Shown: positions 58,860 through 64,000 of the stretch, one piece after another | Numbering within the stretch: position 1 is the first letter of the stretch | Layout: each line of letters starts with the position of its first letter | Assembly (NCBI RefSeq): GCF_009711185.1 | Contig: NZ_WMIF01000001.1 | Location: 124,001-188,000, forward strand | Origin: Paracoccus limosus | GTDB taxonomy: Bacteria; Pseudomonadota; Alphaproteobacteria; Rhodobacterales; Rhodobacteraceae | Direction of reading: 5' to 3' | Length of the DNA stretch: 64,000 bases | Notes under the pieces: generated by a model | The model's database searches: none | What the model saw: the letters and a program-made list of their open reading frames with translations, nothing else | What the model was told of the DNA's origin: nothing | Position numbers and translations under genes: made by a program

Positions 58860-60305
58860 TCACTCCCAGGTGGCGCTCAGGGGTGCGCGGATGCGGCAGG
58901 TCACGCCTTCGGGGGCGAATTCCAGCTCGACCTCGCCGTTCAGCTCGGCGGCCAGCGCGTCCTGGATCAGCATCGAGCCAAAACCGGTCCTGACCGGCTC
59001 CTTGACCGTCGGGCCGCCGCTTTCACGCCATGTCAGCTGGAACTCGTCCTTTTCGGGGCAGCAGCCCCAATCGATGGAAACCAGCCCTGTCGGTTGCGAC
59101 AGCGCGCCATATTTGGCGGCATTGGTGGCCAGCTCGTGCATCGCCATCGACAGCGTGACGACAGCGCGCGGCGGCAGCGGCATGTCCGGGCCGGTGACGC
59201 GGAAACGTTCGGCGCCAAAGGCGCTGACCACGCCATCCACGATCGAGACCAGACTGGCGCTTTCCCAGTTCCGCTGGGTCAGCAGGTCATGCGCCCGGCC
59301 AAGGGCCCGCAGCCGGTCCGAAAAGGCGCGCGATTTCTCTGGCTCGGCGGCGCCGAAGCTTTGGTTGGCGATGGCCTGCACGGTGGCCAGCACGTTCTTG
59401 ACGCGGTGTTTCAGCTCTCCCATCAGAAGCTGCCGCAGGCGTTCGGATTTCTTGCGGCCGCTGATGTCGCGGGCGATCTTCGAGGCGCCGATAATCCGGC
59501 CGGCGTGGTCATGGATCGGCGACACGGTCAGCGACACGTCGATCAGGCTGCCGTCCTTGTGCCGGCGCTGGGTTTCATGCGTGTCGACGCGGACCCCGGA
59601 TATGATCTGGGCCATGATCCGGTCCTCTTCATCGGGGCGGTCCTCGGGCAGGATCAGGGTCACGGGCCGGCCCAGCACCTCGGCGGCGGCATAGCCGTAA
59701 AGCGCCTCGGCGCCCCGATTCCACGCCGTGATCCGCTGTTGCATGTCCATGCCAAGGATCGCATCGCCCGAGGACGAGACGATGGCGGCAAGGCGGCGCT
59801 CGGCCTCTAGCGCCTTCAGCCGTTCGGTGGTCTCGGCGACGATGCATAGCACCGCATGGATCCGGCCCCGCGCGTCGCGGATGGGCGAGAAAGAGAAATC
59901 GAAACGCACCTCCTCCAGAAAGCCACGGCGGTCGATATGGAACGGTCGATCCAGCGCCGAGACGGTTTCGCCGGTCGTGCTGACCCGACGCAGCATCTGT
60001 TCGAGTTCGGACCAGAGCTCGGCCCAGCCTTCGCGCGCGGGGCGGCCAAGGGCGCGGGGGTGCTTGTTGCCGATGGTGGCAGCATGCGCGTCATTGTAAA
60101 GCGCGACATAATCCGGGCCGGCAAAGATGACGATCTGGGCATGGGTCGGCAGGATCAGATCCACGGCTGCGCGCAGGCAGTCGGGCCATTCGCCCTTGGG
60201 GCCCAAGGGGCAGGTCGGCCAGTCCAGTGCCGCGATCAGATGCGCCAGGTCGTTCTGGCCGCGCGCCAAAGTCGTGTCCACAATTCCCGCCGATCGGGCC
60301 AGCAT
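58860..60305 (-). CDS. PAS-domain HWE-family sensor histidine kinase
   Basis: A 481-residue soluble kinase. It has two PAS-type sensor modules (about residues 30-165 and 170-285; second one with AWNRGAEALYGYAAAEVLG). The HWE-family catalytic part follows: ELKHRVKNVLATVQAIANQS with the phospho-His at about residue 300, HELATNAAKYGAL and TWRESGGP. HWE kinases often sense light or redox through flavin or haem PAS domains; no FMN-Cys motif (NCRFLQ) is seen, so the ligand is unclear. I start at ATG 60305, after TAAGG; a TTG at 60335 would add 10 residues. No response regulator beside it. Confidence 0.88.
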   Translation of the reverse strand: MLARSAGIVDTTLARGQNDLAHLIAALDWPTCPLGPKGEWPDCLRAAVDLILPTHAQIVIFAGPDYVALYNDAHAATIGNKHPRALGRPAREGWAELWSELEQMLRRVSTTGETVSALDRPFHIDRRGFLEEVRFDFSFSPIRDARGRIHAVLCIVAETTERLKALEAERRLAAIVSSSGDAILGMDMQQRITAWNRGAEALYGYAAAEVLGRPVTLILPEDRPDEEDRIMAQIISGVRVDTHETQRRHKDGSLIDVSLTVSPIHDHAGRIIGASKIARDISGRKKSERLRQLLMGELKHRVKNVLATVQAIANQSFGAAEPEKSRAFSDRLRALGRAHDLLTQRNWESASLVSIVDGVVSAFGAERFRVTGPDMPLPPRAVVTLSMAMHELATNAAKYGALSQPTGLVSIDWGCCPEKDEFQLTWRESGGPTVKEPVRTGFGSMLIQDALAAELNGEVELEFAPEGVTCRIRAPLSATWE

Positions 60306-60458
60306 GGCCAGAGCCTTACCGTGGCGCAACGACAAGGCATGGTCCTAAAAAGCCATGGGCTGGGGGGATTTGCAAGGTAATCCGGCAAGGTCGGGGGCAG
60401 GTGGCGCGGCCCCGCCGATGACACGGCGCGCCGGGGCAGGGCCCGTGGCTGCTGGGGG

Positions 60459-60701
60459 TCAGCAATCCTCGTCCTTGTCCACGAAGCCGGGGCGGTCGCG
60501 GTTTTCGCACATGGCGGTGTCAGGCTTGGCGCCGCCGGGGCGCGAGGGCCAGCTTTTGCCCTGCTCTGGCGGGTTTTGCTCGGGCTGGCCCCGCAGGAAT
60601 TCTTCGGGCCGATGGGGCATGCCCTCATGCCGGCCCTGACCGTTTTCCCGCTTGGGAGCCGTGGCCGGATAGTCCTTTTGCGTCGGCTTTTCAGGTGTCA
60701 T
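60459..60701 (-). CDS. Small hydrophilic protein
   Basis: An 80-residue protein, very polar, rich in Pro, Glu, Lys and Gly (EEFLRGQPEQNPPEQGKSW), ending in VDKDEDC, and probably disordered. A strong AGGAGGATCGGAA lies before the ATG at 60701, so I call it real. No known family; similar proteins in related bacteria would be needed for a guess at role. Confidence 0.6.
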   Translation of the reverse strand: MTPEKPTQKDYPATAPKRENGQGRHEGMPHRPEEFLRGQPEQNPPEQGKSWPSRPGGAKPDTAMCENRDRPGFVDKDEDC

Positions 60702-61045
60702 TTCCGATCCTCCTGCCTGCCAACCCCGGCTCAGCGGGGATGTTCCAAGTCAGCGGGATGGGGCGGTCGGGGCGCCGTCGCCCAATCCCCCTCGCGTCGC
60801 CACAAATCTGGCGCGGGATCGTCACGCGCCTGTCAATCGCCGCCGCTACCGAAGGGCCGTGACTGTTTCTCCCGGTCAGCAGGCATCTGGGCAGGGCGCC
60901 AAGAGCCCGCGCGGAAAGGGCAAGGACAAGCCCGCCGCGCCATGCGGCATCCGGTCGGGACGGGAAACAGGCCGGACCTGCGCCGCAAGGCGCGGGCCCA
61001 CCCCAAGGCGCCCCTGCGGCGCAACCTATTGCGGAGAAGCAAGCA
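60702..61045. other. Intergenic region upstream of bdhA
   Basis: A 344-bp divergent gap. Frames read through it from both sides but have the base-composition bias of antisense shadow frames. I see no RNA gene, clear operator or repeat. It must hold promoters for the small protein (minus) and for bdhA-adc-patatin (plus). Confidence 0.5.
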
Positions 61046-61852
61046 ATGACGGACCTCACCAGCAACGCCGGCCTCGTCGGCAAGGTCGCGATCGTGACCG
61101 GCTCGACCAGCGGCATCGGCCTTGGCATCGCCCGCGGTCTGGCCGCCTCGGGCGCGCATGTCGTCATCAACGGTCTGGGCGACGCCGCCGGGATCGAGGC
61201 CGAGCGCGCCGGGATCGAGGCCGAATTCGGCGTGCGCTGCCTGTATTCCCCCGCCAATATGCTGTCCGCCGACGAGATCGCCGGCATGGTCGGGCTGGCC
61301 GTGGACGAACTGAGCAGCGCCGACATTCTGGTCAACAACGCCGGCATCCAGTTCGTCTCGCCGATCGAGGAGTTCCCCGACGACAAGTTCGAGGCGATCA
61401 TGCGCATCAACCTGATGGCGGTGTTCCATTCGATCAAGGCGGCGCTGCCGGTGATGAAGGCGCGCGGCTGGGGGCGGATCATCAACGTGGCCTCGGCGCA
61501 TGCGCTGGTCGCCTCGCCCTTCAAATCGGCCTATGTCGCGGCCAAGCACGGCGTCGCCGGCCTGACCAAGACCGTCGCGCTGGAGGCGGCCACCCATGGC
61601 GTCACCGCCAATGCGATCTGCCCGGGCTATGTCTGGACGCCGCTGGTCGAAAAGCAGATCCCCGACACCATGGCCGCGCGCGGCCTGACCAAAGAGCAGG
61701 TCATCCACGACGTGCTGCTGGAGGCCCAGCCGACCAAGCAATTCGTCACCGTCGATCAGGTGGCGGCGCTGGCGCTGTTTCTGGCCTCGGACGCGGCGGC
61801 CTCGGTCACCGGGGCGATCCTGCCCATCGACGGCGGCTGGACCGCGCATTGA
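61046..61852 (+). CDS. bdhA: 3-Hydroxybutyrate dehydrogenase
   Basis: A 268-residue SDR that interconverts 3-hydroxybutyrate and acetoacetate with NAD. Nucleotide loop [23 protein letters not shown] motif, [20 protein letters not shown] with the catalytic Tyr and Lys, and a C-terminal DGGWTAH typical of BdhA. Start preceded by GCGGAGAAG. Head of an operon with acetoacetate decarboxylase and a patatin-like lipase; the set fits breakdown of polyhydroxybutyrate or ketone bodies. Confidence 0.95.
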   Translation: MTDLTSNAGLVGKVAIVTGSTSGIGLGIARGLAASGAHVVINGLGDAAGIEAERAGIEAEFGVRCLYSPANMLSADEIAGMVGLAVDELSSADILVNNAGIQFVSPIEEFPDDKFEAIMRINLMAVFHSIKAALPVMKARGWGRIINVASAHALVASPFKSAYVAAKHGVAGLTKTVALEAATHGVTANAICPGYVWTPLVEKQIPDTMAARGLTKEQVIHDVLLEAQPTKQFVTVDQVAALALFLASDAAASVTGAILPIDGGWTAH

Positions 61853-61868
61853 ACCCGGAGCTGAAGCC

Positions 61869-62609
61869 ATGAAAGCCGAAGATGTCGCCCGCGCCTATGC
61901 GATGCCGCTGACCAATCCCGCCTATCCGCCGGGGCCTTACCGTTTTATCGACCGTGAATATGTCATCATCACCTATCGCACAGACCCCGAGGCCCTGCGC
62001 GCCGTGGTGCCCGAGCCGCTGGAGATCGCCGAGCCGCTGGTGAAATACGAATTCATCCGCATGCCGGATTCCACCGGCTTTGGCGATTACACCGAGACCG
62101 GGCAGGTGATCCCGGTTCTCTTGGACGGCAAGCCCGGCACCTATGTCCATTCCATGTATCTGGACGACGATGCCCCCATCGCCGGTGGCCGCGAGATCTG
62201 GGGCTTTCCGAAAAAGCTCGCCACGCCGAAACTGTCGCATGAGGGCGAGGTGATCCTGGGCACGCTGCACTATGGTTCGGTGCTTTGTGTGACGGCGACC
62301 ATGGGCTTCAAGCATCGCGCGGTGCCGCTGGGCCCGCTGACCGAGGCGTTGGCCGAGCCGAACTACCTGCTGAAGGTCATCCCGCATGTCGATGGCACGC
62401 CGCGCATCTGCGAACTGGTCCGCTATCACCTGACCGACATCAACGTGAAGGGTGCCTGGACCGGGCCGGCCGATCTGCAGCTCTTTCGCCATGTCATTGC
62501 CGATGTGGCGCGCCTGCCGGTGCTGGAGGTGGTCTCGGCGCTGCATTTCATCGCCGATCTGACGCTCGACATGGGCGAGGTCGCCCACGACTATCTGAAA
62601 AGGGACTGA
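61869..62609 (+). CDS. adc: Acetoacetate decarboxylase
   Basis: A 246-residue decarboxylase converting acetoacetate to acetone and CO2. The Schiff-base Lys lies in [16 protein letters not shown] (residues near 115), the Adc pattern. Family landmarks also include [21 protein letters not shown]. Follows bdhA by 16 bp and precedes the patatin gene by 4 bp. Confidence 0.95.
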   Translation: MKAEDVARAYAMPLTNPAYPPGPYRFIDREYVIITYRTDPEALRAVVPEPLEIAEPLVKYEFIRMPDSTGFGDYTETGQVIPVLLDGKPGTYVHSMYLDDDAPIAGGREIWGFPKKLATPKLSHEGEVILGTLHYGSVLCVTATMGFKHRAVPLGPLTEALAEPNYLLKVIPHVDGTPRICELVRYHLTDINVKGAWTGPADLQLFRHVIADVARLPVLEVVSALHFIADLTLDMGEVAHDYLKRD

Positions 62610-62613
62610 GCCC

Positions 62614-63849
62614 ATGGACGCGACAGCAACGCCTGCCACCCAACGCAAGCCGGCGCGCAGGACCGTGGCCGCGCCGCTGGTGCCCGACGAGCAGCGCTCT
62701 GATGCCATCGGCGAGCCGCCCGAGATCCGTGACCTTCTGGCCGATTACGCCTCGGTTGCTCTGGTGCTGCAGGGCGGGGGGGCGCTGGGTGCCTATCAGG
62801 CCGGCGTGTTTCAGGCGCTGGACGAGGCCGGGATCGACCCGGTCTGGCTGTCGGGCGTGTCGATCGGCGCGATCAATGCCGCCATCATTGCCGGCAACCA
62901 TCGCGGCGACCGGCTGGACCGGCTGCGCGATTTCTGGGAAACGGTGTCGAAACGCAAGGTCTGGCACTGGAACCCCGAGGGCGACTGGATGCGCCGGCTG
63001 CGCAACCACACCAGCTCGTCGATGACGATGATGCACGGCCTGTCCGGCTTCTTTCAGCCGCGCCCGGTCAACCCTTGGCTGCGCCTGCCCGGCGCCAGCG
63101 GCGCCACCAGTTTTTACGATACCTCGATGTTGGAAGGGACGCTGAACCGGCTGGTGAACTGGGACGTGCTGAACGATCCCCAGCGGCGGTTGTCGGTGGG
63201 GGCGGTGAACGTGCGCACCGGCAACTTCCGCTATTTCGACAGCCAGATTGAACGGATCGGGCCGCAGCATATCATGGCCTCGGGGGCGCTGCCGCCGGCC
63301 TTCCCGGCCGTCCATATCGAGAACGAGTATTACTGGGACGGCGGCATCGTGTCGAACACGCCGCTGCAATACCTGCTGGAACAGGAAGAAATGCACGACA
63401 CGCTGGTGTTTCAGGTCGACCTGTTCAGCGCGCGCGGCATCCTGCCCCGCGACATGGGCGACGTGATGGCCCGGCACAAGGACATCATGTATTCCAGCCG
63501 GACCCGCAACAACACCGACACCTTCCGCCGGCTGCACAACCTGCGGCTCTGGCTGCACAAGGCGCTGCAAAAGGTGCCGGCCGAGCGGCTGACCGATGAG
63601 GACCGCGCCTTCCTGACCTCGATGGAGGAGGACGTGCCGCAGATCAACATCGTCCACCTGATCTATCAGCAAAAGATCTATGAAAGCGATGCCAAGGACT
63701 ATGAGTTCTCGGGCACCTCGATGCGCGAGCATTGGGAAAGTGGCTATCAGGACACGCGCAAGACGCTGCGGCACCGCAAATGGCTGGTCAAGCCGCCGGA
63801 ATCGATCGGCATGACCGTCCACGACGTGCATCGCGACGATCCGACCTGA
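62614..63849 (+). CDS. Patatin-like phospholipase with DUF3734 C-terminus
   Basis: A 411-residue lipid hydrolase. The oxyanion loop LVLQGGGALGAYQAGVFQ (50-67), nucleophile motif GVSIG (81-85, Ser83) and catalytic Asp in DGGIVSNTP give the Ser-Asp dyad of patatins. The C-terminal third (FRRLHNLRLWLHKALQK onward) matches DUF3734 as in patatin proteins of alphaproteobacteria. In the bdhA-adc operon it may free fatty or hydroxy acids, for example at the PHB granule surface. That role is inferred. Confidence 0.88.
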   Translation: MDATATPATQRKPARRTVAAPLVPDEQRSDAIGEPPEIRDLLADYASVALVLQGGGALGAYQAGVFQALDEAGIDPVWLSGVSIGAINAAIIAGNHRGDRLDRLRDFWETVSKRKVWHWNPEGDWMRRLRNHTSSSMTMMHGLSGFFQPRPVNPWLRLPGASGATSFYDTSMLEGTLNRLVNWDVLNDPQRRLSVGAVNVRTGNFRYFDSQIERIGPQHIMASGALPPAFPAVHIENEYYWDGGIVSNTPLQYLLEQEEMHDTLVFQVDLFSARGILPRDMGDVMARHKDIMYSSRTRNNTDTFRRLHNLRLWLHKALQKVPAERLTDEDRAFLTSMEEDVPQINIVHLIYQQKIYESDAKDYEFSGTSMREHWESGYQDTRKTLRHRKWLVKPPESIGMTVHDVHRDDPT

Positions 63850-64000
63850 CCCGGGCCGGCGGGCGCTGCGGCCCCGCCTGTCCACCTGACCTTTGTCCGG
63901 GCAAGCGCCGTTTGACGGCCTTGCCCAGTCTGCTTTTGGCCGGGCGGCACCGCTGCATGAGGGGCGGGACGCGCGCGAATCATGCGCCTGATCGGCCCTG

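Noticed and set aside
60859..61872. Plus-strand open frame overlapping bdhA in another frame
   Set aside because: The bdhA frame has all SDR motifs; the other is Arg/Gly-rich shadow sequence.
63982..64000. Possible start of a further gene at ATG 63982
   Set aside because: Only six codons are visible before the window ends, with no clear ribosome site; not enough to support a feature.

Overview
The window is GC-rich, densely packed DNA with very short or overlapping gene junctions, strong Shine-Dalgarno sequences and many perfect GC-rich hairpins at gene ends. Gene content suggests a Rhodobacterales alphaproteobacterium, most likely Paracoccus. The pointers are a catecholate siderophore set of the kind expected for parabactin, PQQ biosynthesis with a quinoprotein-linked accessory set, a glycine-riboswitch gcvTHP operon, and bdhA with acetoacetate decarboxylase. 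The species assignment is inference; no rRNA gene is present.

Layout. (1) 1-1510: a hypothetical gene cut by the window edge, an orphan BrnA-like antitoxin, and a six-unit 11-bp tandem repeat upstream of it. (2) 1512-8838: a betaine or onium-compound island with a P5C-reductase-like enzyme, a ProVWX-type ABC importer, a divergent TetR regulator, a two-domain flavoprotein demethylase, and a DddQ-like cupin that keeps all the metal and catalytic residues of DMSP lyases. (3) 8915-10301: two tandem tRNA-Gly(GCC) genes and two membrane proteins. (4) 10298-16370: catecholate siderophore genes (VibH-like condensation enzyme, DHB-AMP ligase, free aryl carrier protein, 2,3-dihydro-DHB dehydrogenase, free isochorismatase, isochorismate synthase). 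(5) 16672-26957: mostly housekeeping genes (lipid kinase, phosphoesterase, dioxygenase-like protein, RNA methyltransferase, L,D-transpeptidase, ribA, response regulator, xthA, thioredoxin/TPR protein, Lon-N protein, Trm112-like protein, argC). (6) 27105-31169: alcohol and aldehyde oxidation genes (DUF779 protein, Zn-alcohol dehydrogenase, aldehyde dehydrogenase, AcoR-like regulator without AAA+ domain). (7) 31295-36814: a giant alpha-2-macroglobulin. (8) 36876-48945: the PQQ block, with a relay metallohydrolase divergent from pqqABCDE, a SoxYZ-like carrier, an ABC importer, a NarL-type regulator, a FIST protein, a soluble hybrid kinase and two small secreted proteins. (9) 49003-54496: an SDR, then a tandem glycine riboswitch and gcvTHP. 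(10) 54689-57609: a separate membrane-anchor protein plus a glucose/quinate-family quinoprotein, a TrxC-like thioredoxin and tRNA-Ala(CGC). (11) 57610-60701: a decayed patch with a chimeric gene relic, a small membrane protein, a PAS-HWE kinase and a small hydrophilic protein. (12) 61046-63849: bdhA, adc and a patatin-like phospholipase.

How it fits together. The PQQ block, the split quinoprotein and the alcohol/aldehyde genes form a periplasmic-to-cytoplasmic alcohol or sugar oxidation programme. A 10-bp motif (CCTAAGACCT or a close variant) recurs in the promoter regions of the pqqA/metallohydrolase pair, the ABC importer and the NarL-type regulator, so these units are probably one regulon. 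The betaine island looks like uptake followed by N-demethylation, with the cupin as its least understood member. Carbon from such compounds can enter the glycine cleavage operon downstream.
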